From: Lewinellaceae bacterium
GTDB lineage: Bacteria > Bacteroidota > Bacteroidia > Chitinophagales > Saprospiraceae
NCBI GenBank assembly: GCA_016719605.1
Contig: JADJYW010000015.1
Coordinates: 151,001 to 215,000, forward strand
Direction of reading: 5' to 3'
DNA length: 64,000 bases
Position 1 is the first letter of the stretch. Each line of letters begins with the position of its first letter. Both the position numbers and the translations under genes were made by a program. Below the pieces are notes generated by a model. That model was not told the DNA's origin, made no database searches, and saw only the letters and a program-made list of their open reading frames with translations. Shown piece by piece: positions 54,065-64,000 of this stretch.

Positions 54065-55113
54065 AGCGTGTCTGTTGACAATCCCTGAACCGCACCGGCA
54101 GCAACGCGGTGATCCATCACCCGGAACCACAACGGCGGCACCAGCGCCAGCAGCACACTGGTCGGGTAACCAAATGGCAACTGCGGACTTTCATCCAGGT
54201 GCCTCAAAATCTGGTACTTGCGCGTGGCTTTGTAGTGGTGATCGCTGTGGCGGGTGAGTTCGTACAGGAAAATGCGCCCCAGTTCGTGGTCGCTGTTCCA
54301 GGAGTGCGCGGGGGTCACCGGCTCCGGCCGGCCGGAGGGCAACAGCCGGCGACGCAGGCCGTAATGCTCGATGTAGTTGATGGTTTCGAGCAGCAGGATG
54401 CCGATCAGGGCGATAACCAGTGCCCCCATTAGCGCTTTCCAACCCAGGAAAAAATAGATACCTGCCAGCCAGGCGGCTTGCCAGAGCTGGAACCGCAACA
54501 TTTCATTGCCAATACCCAAAAGCGGTTTTCCTGCTTTTTGCAGGCGTTCGCGTTCCAGCACCCACGCGCTACGCCAACTACCGACGATGGAGCGCAGCCA
54601 AAACACAAAAACCCATTCGCCCAGGTGTGCCGAGGCCGGATCCAGATCTGTCGCCACATTTTTGTGGTGGCCGCGGTTGTGCTCAATAAAAAAATGCTGG
54701 TACAGCGCCGGAAGCAGCATCCATTTGGACATGGCCTGCTCGTAGCCCCGCACCCGGTGCCCCAGTTCGTGCGCCACATTGATGCCCACAGTGCCCACGA
54801 CGATACCGGTGCCAAGCGTCAAGCCCAGCAACTCCGCCACCGACAAGAGCCGGTATTGCACGGTGTGCAAATACCAAAACACAATGCCGAACAGGATAGG
54901 CAGGTTGAGGTACAGCAGCACGTCGAACAACAACCGGCGAGTACGCGGTTCCTCTTCCTCCGGCGGCACATTTTCGGTGGATTGTGGTGTCCAGATTTCC
55001 AAAACTGGAAGGATGCCAAAACTGAACACGACCGTGGCCCAGGCCCAGGGGCCTTGCCAGGCCAAGGACAGGGCGGCGCTTAAAGGCAGCAAATACGCGA
55101 ATAGGTATTTCAT
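54061..55113 (-). CDS. AlkB-type alkane 1-monooxygenase / membrane fatty-acid hydroxylase
   Basis: 350 residues with six membrane helices. The three histidine boxes of integral-membrane di-iron enzymes are present: HELGH (about 135), EHNRGHHKN (about 160) and LTRHSDHH (about 310). The spacing and the NSDHELGRIFLYELTRHSDHH block fit alkane 1-monooxygenase. It would hydroxylate alkanes or long-chain lipids using a rubredoxin, which is not encoded nearby. Its stop codon shares bases with the stop of the convergent esterase (54061-54064). A GGTTGGAA repeat hairpin lies just before its start. Confidence 0.9.
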   Translation of the reverse strand: MKYLFAYLLPLSAALSLAWQGPWAWATVVFSFGILPVLEIWTPQSTENVPPEEEEPRTRRLLFDVLLYLNLPILFGIVFWYLHTVQYRLLSVAELLGLTLGTGIVVGTVGINVAHELGHRVRGYEQAMSKWMLLPALYQHFFIEHNRGHHKNVATDLDPASAHLGEWVFVFWLRSIVGSWRSAWVLERERLQKAGKPLLGIGNEMLRFQLWQAAWLAGIYFFLGWKALMGALVIALIGILLLETINYIEHYGLRRRLLPSGRPEPVTPAHSWNSDHELGRIFLYELTRHSDHHYKATRKYQILRHLDESPQLPFGYPTSVLLALVPPLWFRVMDHRVAAGAVQGLSTDTL

Positions 55114-55120
55114 AAAAAAA

Positions 55121-55190
55121 GGTTGGAGGGTTGGAAGGTTGGAAGGTTGTCATAACCAGAAACCTTCCAACCTTCTAACTTTCCAACCTT
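55121..55190. repeat. GGTTGGAA hairpin repeat before the AlkB-type gene
   Basis: Tandem GGTTGGAA units on the left and CCTTCCAACC/CCTTCTAACT on the right can pair into a long imperfect hairpin within the 78-base spacer of two minus-strand genes. It is of the same type as 16982-17111 and again sits in a leader region. Confidence 0.75.
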
Positions 55191-55191
55191 C

Positions 55192-56331
55192 TTAACCAAT
55201 ACAAGCATCCAAATCCGCAATCAAATCCGACACGTCTTCCACACCCACGCTGAGCCGGATGAGCGAGTCGGTCAGGCCCACTTTGAGCCGTTCCTCCCGC
55301 GGAATGCTGGCGTGGGTCATGCTGGCCGGGTGACCAATGAGCGACTCTACGCCGCCCAGCGACTCTGCCAACGAGAACAAGTGGGTGCCGCTGAGTACTT
55401 TGTTAGCTGCCTCCGGAGTGTTGTCTTTCAGATCAAACGATACCATGGCGCCGAACATCCGCATTTGTTTTTTGGCCACCGCGTGGTTGGGGTGATGGGC
55501 AAAACCCGGCCAATACACTTTCGCTACTTTGGAATGAGCAGCTAAGTATTCGGCGATGGCTGCCGCATTTTCGCAGGAACGCTGCACGCGCAGGTGCAGG
55601 GTTTTGATGCCGCGCAGGATGAGGAAACAGTCTTGTGGGCCGGGCACTGCACCCGAAGCATTTTGGATAAAATGCAGGCGCTGACCCAGTTCGGCGTCGC
55701 GTACGATGAGGCAACCGTGCACCACGTCGGAGTGGCCGCCAATATATTTGGTGGCCGAGTGCAGCACGATGTCGGCGCCGAGGTCGAGCGGGTTTTGCAG
55801 AAAAGGCGAGGCGAAGGTGTTGTCCACCACCGTGAGGATGCCGTGCTTGCGGGCTATGGCGCACACGGCCTCGATATCCACGATACTCAGCATGGGATTG
55901 GTGGGTGTTTCGATCCAGAGCAGGCGCGTATCCGGGCCGATAGCGGCTTCCACCGTGGCGGCGTCGGTCATGTCCACATAGCGACTTTTTAGTCCCCATG
56001 GGCCATACACGCGCACCATCTGGCGGTAGGAGCCGCCATATAAGTCGTTGACGGAAAGTACCTCATCGCCGGATTTCAGCAGTTTGATCACCGCATCCTG
56101 TGCGGCCAGACCGGAGCTGAAACAAATGGCATCTGTGCCGTTTTCGAGCGCAGCGAGATTTTTTTCCAAAACCGCGCGGGTCGGATTTTGGGTACGGGCA
56201 TATTCGTAGCCCTTGTGGTCGCCCGGTGCCGCCTGCACATAGGTGGAGGTTTGAAAAATGGGGGTCATAATGGCCCCGGTGGAGGGGTCCGGCTCGATGC
56301 CGGCGTGAATCACTTTGGTAGCAAATTTCAT
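55192..56331 (-). CDS. PLP-dependent cystathionine gamma-synthase/lyase
   Basis: 379 residues. The PLP-binding Lys is in HSATKYIGGHSDV; EYARTQNPTRAVLEKNLAALE, SSGLAAQDAV and the C-terminal SLGGVESLIGHPASMTHA are diagnostic of the Cys/Met metabolism family. It catalyses trans-sulfuration between cysteine and homocysteine in either direction; the sequence does not separate synthase from lyase with certainty. A perfect TACTTTTG box lies at 56369-56376 on the minus strand, 37 bases before the ATG. Confidence 0.93.
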   Translation of the reverse strand: MKFATKVIHAGIEPDPSTGAIMTPIFQTSTYVQAAPGDHKGYEYARTQNPTRAVLEKNLAALENGTDAICFSSGLAAQDAVIKLLKSGDEVLSVNDLYGGSYRQMVRVYGPWGLKSRYVDMTDAATVEAAIGPDTRLLWIETPTNPMLSIVDIEAVCAIARKHGILTVVDNTFASPFLQNPLDLGADIVLHSATKYIGGHSDVVHGCLIVRDAELGQRLHFIQNASGAVPGPQDCFLILRGIKTLHLRVQRSCENAAAIAEYLAAHSKVAKVYWPGFAHHPNHAVAKKQMRMFGAMVSFDLKDNTPEAANKVLSGTHLFSLAESLGGVESLIGHPASMTHASIPREERLKVGLTDSLIRLSVGVEDVSDLIADLDACIG

Positions 56332-56368
56332 GTAGATGGAAGGTCAAGTAGCCGATCAAAAATGGCGG

Positions 56369-56376
56369 CAAAAGTA
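56369..56376 (-). promoter_or_regulatory. TACTTTTG promoter box of the cystathionine enzyme gene
   Basis: A perfect TAnnTTTG match on the minus strand, placed 37 bases upstream of the ATG at 56331 and just beyond the stop of the upstream gene. Confidence 0.5.
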
Positions 56377-56406
56377 TAGGAAAACTACAGGGTGTGGGAT
56401 ATGGGG

Positions 56407-57612
56407 TTAAAAATCCGACGTGATCAACAAATCCAGATCGGTACTTTTCAACTGAAACCGCTCGCCGATGTACGCATTGGTGAGGCAGCCTTTGTAGGTA
56501 TAAACACCGTTGCGCAGGCCCTCGTCGCCGGTGATGAGGGCCAGTATGCCACCTGTTTCGGCCTTGAGCAACAGCGAAGTGATGATATTGCTGATGGCTT
56601 CCGAGGCGGTGCGGGCCACGCGCGAAGGGATATTGGGCACGCAGTAGTGGATCACACCGTGCTGGACAAAAGTGGGCTTGTCGAGACTGGTGGTCCGGGA
56701 TGTTTCAAACACACCGCCCTGATCAATGCTCACATCCACGATGACCGATCCGGGTTTCATGCGCTGCACGATTTCCTCGGGCACCACCATAGGCGTGCGG
56801 CCGTGACCGCTGTGCATGGCGCCGATGGCCACGTCGGCGGTAATGAGTTGTTCCGTGAGGTGCATGGGATTGATAACGGAAGTGTGCAGTTGGCGGCCTA
56901 CATGTTTTTGCAGGCGCATGAGTTTGTACACGTTATTGTCGAAAATGCGCACCTCTGCGCCGAGGCCGATGGCCGTGCGTGTGGCGAATTCGGCTACCAC
57001 GCCGGCGCCGAGAATGATGACTTTGGACGGCGGTACCCCGGCAATGCCGCCCAGCAGTACCCCCTTGCCGCCCCGGGCCGTGGAGAGCAGGTCGGCCCCA
57101 ATGAGGATGGCGCTGGTACCCGCAATCTCGCTCATCACCCGCACAATAGGAAACACACCCGTCTCGGCATCGCGGATGTACTCCATGGCGAGGGCAATCA
57201 CCCGGCGTTTTTGTAGCCGGGCAATACACTCGGGATCAAGCAGGGGCAGATGGATGGGCGAGATGAGCACCTGGTTGGGCTGCATCAGATCAATTTCTTC
57301 CAACGTGGGTGGCGCTACTTTCAGCAGCATATCGGCTTTGTACACCGCTTCCCGGCTGTGCGCTATTTCCGCGCCGGCCTCGGTGTATTCCAGATCGCTG
57401 AATCGGGCTTTTTCACCGGCGCCGGCCTCCACCAGCACCCGGTGCCCATGAGCAGTTAGCGTCGCTACCGAATGAGGCATCAACCCTACGCGATTTTCCT
57501 GCAAGGTCGTTTCCTTCGGAATGCCGATGAAAAGCCGCTGGTGTTTGCGCGCAACTTCGAGCGTTTCGGTCTGGGTGGTGAGTTTGGCAAAAGTACTGGC
57601 GAGCGTTTCCAT
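56407..57612 (-). CDS. ald: Alanine dehydrogenase
   Basis: 401 residues. The family N-terminus IGIPKETTLQENRVGLMP contains the substrate-binding Arg, followed by LLKVAPPTLEEIDLM, the Rossmann loop ILGAGVVAEFATRTA and the catalytic region VDVSIDQGGVFETSR. It reversibly deaminates alanine to pyruvate with NAD. The N-terminal 30 residues are longer than in the Bacillus enzyme, as is common in Bacteroidota. It lies directly downstream of tsaE, and its own TAATTTTG box overlaps the end of tsaE. Confidence 0.93.
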   Translation of the reverse strand: METLASTFAKLTTQTETLEVARKHQRLFIGIPKETTLQENRVGLMPHSVATLTAHGHRVLVEAGAGEKARFSDLEYTEAGAEIAHSREAVYKADMLLKVAPPTLEEIDLMQPNQVLISPIHLPLLDPECIARLQKRRVIALAMEYIRDAETGVFPIVRVMSEIAGTSAILIGADLLSTARGGKGVLLGGIAGVPPSKVIILGAGVVAEFATRTAIGLGAEVRIFDNNVYKLMRLQKHVGRQLHTSVINPMHLTEQLITADVAIGAMHSGHGRTPMVVPEEIVQRMKPGSVIVDVSIDQGGVFETSRTTSLDKPTFVQHGVIHYCVPNIPSRVARTASEAISNIITSLLLKAETGGILALITGDEGLRNGVYTYKGCLTNAYIGERFQLKSTDLDLLITSDF

Positions 57613-57644
57613 GCAAGGGAGGAAATTAGGTATTGAATTCGGGG

Positions 57645-58070
57645 TTACAAAATTAGGAGCCGACGGCTGGTTTCACTCAAAATGTCTATGTGAATTTTTG
57701 CCGCATCCGCCGGCAACAGGGACTCAACAACCTGCGGCCACTCGATGAAGCAGTACCACGGGTCGTACAGGATTTCCTCGATACCGATGTCCAGCGCTTC
57801 GTCTGTGTTTTTCAGGCGATACAAATCGAGGTGGTGTACGAAAGCCGGCGTGCCCGCAGCATCGAGGTAGCGATACACATTGACTATGGAAAAGGTGGGG
57901 CTGGTGGGCGTGTCTTCCGCATGCAACCACCGGCAAAATGCCTGCACCAGGGTCGTCTTGCCTGCACCGAGATCGCCGAACAGCGCCACTTTCCGGCGGT
58001 TGCCAAGGGCATCCGCCAAGGCAGGTATAGCGGCATCAAGCGCACTCAAGGAAGGGATCAGCAATTCCAT
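57645..58070 (-). CDS. tsaE: tRNA threonylcarbamoyladenosine biosynthesis ATPase TsaE
   Basis: 141 residues. Walker A is GDLGAGKTT (about 32-40), followed by PTSPTFSIVNVY, HLDLYRL and the C-terminal FIEWPQVVESLLP motif, all diagnostic of TsaE. The protein binds the TsaB-TsaD complex that makes t6A37 on tRNAs reading ANN codons. A MITE-like element begins 44 bases upstream of its start, so the native promoter is likely disturbed or supplied by the element. Confidence 0.93.
   Translation of the reverse strand: MELLIPSLSALDAAIPALADALGNRRKVALFGDLGAGKTTLVQAFCRWLHAEDTPTSPTFSIVNVYRYLDAAGTPAFVHHLDLYRLKNTDEALDIGIEEILYDPWYCFIEWPQVVESLLPADAAKIHIDILSETSRRLLIL
57648..57655 (-). promoter_or_regulatory. 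TAATTTTG promoter box of ald
   Basis: A perfect minus-strand TAnnTTTG box inside the last codons of tsaE and 35 bases before the ald ATG at 57612, suggesting ald can be expressed independently of tsaE. Confidence 0.5.
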
Positions 58071-58113
58071 GGCTCAAAGGTAGCGCGTGCATTGGTGGAA
58101 AAACGTTGCGAAA

Positions 58114-58361
58114 CACGCTATTGGACATTTTTGGAACGAGACGAGAGTGTATCATAAGTGCTGTTTTGACGGAAATTGAGATTTTTTGACAAGATGAAAA
58201 GGATTTACAGGATAAATGCGGCGGCTCCGCCACCGAAAATCCTGTAAATCCTTTTCATCCTGTCAAAAAATGTATCCGCCTGTCAACTTCGCAATTCATG
58301 ATGCGGACTTACGAGACACCCTCGTCTGGATACCAGGAAAATAAAAATGTCCAGCAGTATG
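58114..58361. mobile_element. MITE-like element, copy 3, with 9-bp target duplication
   Basis: A 248-bp element ending CACGCTATTGGACATTTTT on the left and, in reverse complement, CATACTGCTGGACATTTTT on the right. Perfect 9-bp direct repeats GTTGCGAAA flank it (58105-58113 and 58362-58370). The core hairpin (GGCGGCTCCGCCACC with AGGATTTACAGG arms) matches the other two copies. Compared with the 15218 element, the outer arms are exchanged relative to the core. The right duplicate abuts the stop codon of the peroxidase gene. Confidence 0.9.
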
Positions 58362-58370
58362 GTTGCGAAA

Positions 58371-59405
58371 TCACTCCGGTCTGGCGTGCGCCGCATTTGT
58401 CACAAACCCGGTATCCGTCAGGCTGTGCAAAAAGGCAAGCAAATCCGTACGCTCCGGTACAGTCAGCGCGAAGGGTTTCAGCAGGGCGCTTTTGTTCGGG
58501 TGCGCCTTTCCGCCTGTTTGGTAGTGGTCGAGTACCGCCTCCAGTGTAGGCAAGCTACCGTCGTGCATGTAGGGTGCGGTCAGCGCGATGTTGCGCAGTG
58601 TCGGCACTTTGAACACCGCCCGGTCGCTTTCCAGGCCCGTCAGTCGGATGCGGCCGGAGTCGGGGTACACCGCATACAAGCCGTTGTTTGCAAACGACTG
58701 ATCGGTGAGCAAAAACCCCGCGTGGCATTTCCCGCAGTTCAATCGTTCACTTTGAAACAACTCGTAGCCGCGTTTGGCAGATGCAGAAACCGCCTCCGGT
58801 TTTCCCTGAAAAAACCACTGGTCGAACGGTGAATCGCCACTCAGCAGTGTCCGTTCAAAAGCCGCAATCGAGCGGGTAATCACAAATGCATCGGGTTTGC
58901 GACCGTAGGCTGCTTCGGCCATTTGCACATATTCCGGTATCCGGTTGAGTCGTTCGGCCGCCAGCAGGATATTGAAATCGAATTCATGTTGCTCCTGAAA
59001 CGGCACGAGGATTTGCATTTCCAACGTCGGAACGCCGCCTTCGCGCAGTAGTTTTTGCTGGTAGGCTACATTAGCCAGGGTTGGTGCGTTGCGCGTGCCT
59101 GCCCGGCTTTCGATACCGAGACTCACTGCCGTGCTGTCCGAAAATGCCAGATGCGGCGCGTGGCAGGAAGCGCAGGAGCGGGTACTGTCGGCAGAAAGTA
59201 CGGGGTCGTAGAACAAGCGCCGCCCCAGGGCCACCCGACGCTGGGTCAGCGCATTGTCTGCCGGAATGGCCGGCGACGGGAAACCCGGCGGAATGGCCAG
59301 GGTGTAGGTGTCCGTGTCCGGCGGGATGGCCGGCGGTGGTTTCTCTTTTTGACAGGCCGCCAGCGCGAGGAGCAGCAGGCCGATGGGTGGGAATGGCAGG
59401 TTCAT
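58371..59405 (-). CDS. Di-haem cytochrome c peroxidase (MauG/CcpA family) lipoprotein
   Basis: The ATG at 59405 gives a lipoprotein signal ending LLLALAAC, preferred over 59447; 344 residues. Two CxxCH haem-binding motifs are visible (CASCHAPHLAFSD and CGKCHAG), plus the NAPTLANVAYQQ and TLRNIALTAPYMHDGSLPTLEAVLDHY blocks of the MauG/CcpA family. It is a periplasmic enzyme that reduces hydrogen peroxide or oxidises protein or small substrates. The element at 58114 lies immediately after its stop. Confidence 0.92.
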   Translation of the reverse strand: MNLPFPPIGLLLLALAACQKEKPPPAIPPDTDTYTLAIPPGFPSPAIPADNALTQRRVALGRRLFYDPVLSADSTRSCASCHAPHLAFSDSTAVSLGIESRAGTRNAPTLANVAYQQKLLREGGVPTLEMQILVPFQEQHEFDFNILLAAERLNRIPEYVQMAEAAYGRKPDAFVITRSIAAFERTLLSGDSPFDQWFFQGKPEAVSASAKRGYELFQSERLNCGKCHAGFLLTDQSFANNGLYAVYPDSGRIRLTGLESDRAVFKVPTLRNIALTAPYMHDGSLPTLEAVLDHYQTGGKAHPNKSALLKPFALTVPERTDLLAFLHSLTDTGFVTNAAHARPE

Positions 59406-59449
59406 TGATGCGTGTTTGGTAGCAAAAACAAATATGCGGATAATCATTT

Positions 59450-59611
59450 TAAGTACCCGGACCGAATAAATCGATAAAATCTACTTTGGTCTTTTGTGTC
59501 AATACTGCGTTATTTTTTTCAACCGTAGCGCTGCTATGCTTTCAAAAAATGTCTTGTCTTGCCTCAAAATCCCTGCGTTTATTTTATCGATTTATTCAGT
59601 CCGGGTACTTA
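59450..59611. repeat. 31-bp inverted repeat in the peroxidase-uvrA divergent spacer
   Basis: The arms 59450-59480 (TAAGTACCCGGACCGAATAA...) and 59581-59611 are reverse complements with one mismatch, separated by 100 bases. They sit between the divergent starts of the peroxidase and uvrA genes and could be an operator pair, a cruciform, or the ends of a small element. No target duplication was found. The rest of 59406-59708 holds only a TACCTTCG box (59649-59656), close to TAnnTTTG, before uvrA. Confidence 0.8.
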
Positions 59612-59708
59612 TGAAAATACCAACCGCGTAGGCAAACCGCAAGATGTGTACCTTCGCGCCTTCTACCACAACAACCAAATCCCCGCACCGACTGTTTACC
59701 CGCGCACT

Positions 59709-62753
<3,045 letters not shown>

Positions 62754-62796
62754 CCACCGGAGGCTTAGAATTTTATCAATCAAATATCAGACTCGC

Positions 62797-62988
62797 TTAT
62801 GCGATCTTGACATCTATTGCATTCATTCCTTTTTTGCCACGTTCCGTGTTGAAGGTGACCTGGTCGCCTTCGCGGATGTTGTCAATCAGACCGGTGACGT
62901 GTACAAAAATCTCCTCCTGGGAGGAATTGTCAACAACGAAACCAAATCCCTTGGATTCATTGAAGAATTTTACTGTTCCAGTGTACAT
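62797..62988 (-). CDS. Cold-shock domain protein (CspA family)
   Basis: 63 residues from the ATG at 62988 (MYTGTVKFFNESKGFGFV). RNP1 is KGFGFV and RNP2 is IFVHV; the five-strand OB fold is complete, with a slightly short C-terminus (GKKGMNAIDVKIA). The protein binds single-stranded RNA and DNA as an RNA chaperone. The longer frame to 63018 lacks conservation. Its AT-rich leader (62989-63050) is long enough for cold-responsive mRNA structure, but I see no specific motif. Confidence 0.94.
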   Translation of the reverse strand: MYTGTVKFFNESKGFGFVVDNSSQEEIFVHVTGLIDNIREGDQVTFNTERGKKGMNAIDVKIA

Positions 62989-63217
62989 TGTAAAAAATTG
63001 AAAATGTTGATATGGCAATTTGCCGCGACAAAGGTAAGCGCATAAATTGCAAAAAATTGATTTTCAATGTTTTTTGTAAAATTATTTTTGGGCGAGGGAA
63101 TACGTCAACATCTCGGAAGGGCTGGAAGGGGGCAGGGATGCATACATTTCGGTTTTCGCTTCGTTACAAGATGACCTCCCAGGAGTTCCGGTATTCGCTT
63201 CATCCAACAAAGACATC

Positions 63218-64000
63218 ATGACGCCGCTGTTCCTTGCTGTTTACACCCTTGTGCCGACTTTTTTCGGCACACTCGGCTTTTTTCAACCCACGAGCGCCCG
63301 ACCGCCCATCACGATCGTGACCGACCGGAGTTGGGACGTCGGCGGCCGGAAGACAACGTTCGGCGAGTACCCGCTGTCGGCCGAACAGATTGCCTCGGCC
63401 ACGTCGCCACTGCACGGCGGAACGCGCAAAGCCGTCGTAGCGGAATTCGGCCCGCGCTCGAAAATCATCCCCGGCTCCGTGCCGATCTGGCGCAACCGCA
63501 CTGCCGAACCGGAAGGAGAGGCCTACCAGTTTCGCAAGACCGTACGGCTCGGCGCCGACCCCATCCGAAAGATCACACTGGAGGTCAACAGCGACGATGT
63601 AGCGCGCATGTACATCAACAAGCGGTTAGTCAGCGTCGACAAGCGCGACGGAACGCTGAAAGACGGGTACGACGACTGGTTTACGTTCCGCAGCGTAACC
63701 GGCTTCACGTCCGGCAGAATCTACACCTACGACGTGACGGATTTCTTTTTTACCAACGTCACCAACACGATTCAGGTCGAGGCGGTCAGCCTGGCGTTCG
63801 ATGGCAACCACGCCTATGTCAGCGCCAAAATCGTGATCGAATTCGCACCGATGCCGGAACCGCCGCGCCCGGAGCCGCCGGCCAAACGCAAACCGGCAGC
63901 CGAGCCGAAAGCCACAGCCCCGCCGCCTGCAACAACCACCGCTACCAAACCCGCCGCTCCGGAAAAAACCGTCTTCGAAGCCGGCCGCGATCCCGAGATC
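63218..64000 (+). CDS. Secreted protein with beta-sandwich domain and Pro/Ala-rich linker (3' truncated by window)
   Basis: An open frame from ATG 63218 to the window end (261 codons, no stop). A signal-like N-terminus (MTPLFLAVYTLVPTFFGTLG) is followed by a region of strands resembling a jelly-roll or galactose-binding fold (TIVTDRSWDVGG, VEVNSDDVARMYINKRLV-like, YTYDVTDFFFTNVTNTIQVEAV) and then a Pro/Ala/Lys-rich linker (PEPPRPEPPAKRKPAAEPK). Such linkers often precede an OmpA or other anchoring domain, which would lie outside the window. I do not recognise a specific family. The 63019-63217 spacer shows nothing definable. Confidence 0.65.
   Translation, partial: MTPLFLAVYTLVPTFFGTLGFFQPTSARPPITIVTDRSWDVGGRKTTFGEYPLSAEQIASATSPLHGGTRKAVVAEFGPRSKIIPGSVPIWRNRTAEPEGEAYQFRKTVRLGADPIRKITLEVNSDDVARMYINKRLVSVDKRDGTLKDGYDDWFTFRSVTGFTSGRIYTYDVTDFFFTNVTNTIQVEAVSLAFDGNHAYVSAKIVIEFAPMPEPPRPEPPAKRKPAAEPKATAPPPATTTATKPAAPEKTVFEAGRDPEI

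Overview
The window looks like chromosome of a Bacteroidota bacterium, most likely of the Saprospiria/Lewinella type. The evidence is: type IX secretion (T9SS) sorting domains and a T9SS plug-protein homologue; a 2412-residue PKD-rich protein ending in a gliding-motility-type C-terminal domain; repeated TAnnTTTG promoter boxes instead of the E. coli type; a fused BatB-BatC protein; and a GC-rich backbone broken by one AT-rich gap (26.1-27.3 kb). No rRNA, tRNA, CRISPR array, prophage or transposase gene was seen.

Layout. 0-5 kb: two tandem secreted T9SS proteins, a truncated one at the window edge and a full M12-like metalloprotease. 5-15 kb: AsmA-like protein, frameshifted bestrophin, ABM monooxygenase, zinc phospholipase/nuclease, T9SS plug protein, RluA-type pseudouridine synthase, an HNH pair and an aldehyde dehydrogenase. 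15-25 kb: YHS protein, ABC exporter pair, TrkA, TrkH and a 2-oxoacid dehydrogenase E2 component, BatB-BatC fusion and an outer-membrane-type unknown. 25-32 kb: lipA, an AT-rich gap with two paralogous minus-strand small-RNA candidates, ftsK, rlmN and an amino-acid permease. 32-42 kb: the giant surface protein with near-identical 51-residue repeats, then metG. 42.6-48.8 kb: a minus-strand operon of an EAD/iSTAND-like protein, a MoxR ATPase, and a membrane-anchored vWA-like plus formylglycine-generating-enzyme (FGE)-fold protein whose gene is now interrupted. 48.8-64 kb: threonine dehydrogenase-like SDR, TolC, OmpA, esterase, AlkB-type hydroxylase, cystathionine gamma-synthase/lyase, alanine dehydrogenase, tsaE, di-haem peroxidase, uvrA, cold-shock protein and a partial secreted protein.

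The best candidate for an uncommon system is the 42.6-48.8 kb operon. It combines a MoxR ATPase with a vWA-like partner, an EAD/iSTAND-like protein and a terminal FGE/C-type-lectin-fold sensor domain whose last 40 residues have the codon pattern of a diversified variable region. This resembles NTP-dependent conflict (immune-like) systems of multicellular or complex bacteria. The large gene carries a 97-bp insertion whose removal restores the frame exactly, and a separate one-base frameshift.

A second theme is small palindromic DNA. There are two MITE-like elements of 240 and 248 bp with perfect 9-bp target duplications, and a third related copy with different ends. Hairpin repeats are embedded in frame inside uvrA, the FGE gene and apparently the phospholipase gene. 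Short tandem repeats sit directly in front of several start codons. The twin small-RNA candidates differ by a compensatory base-pair change in their terminator stems.
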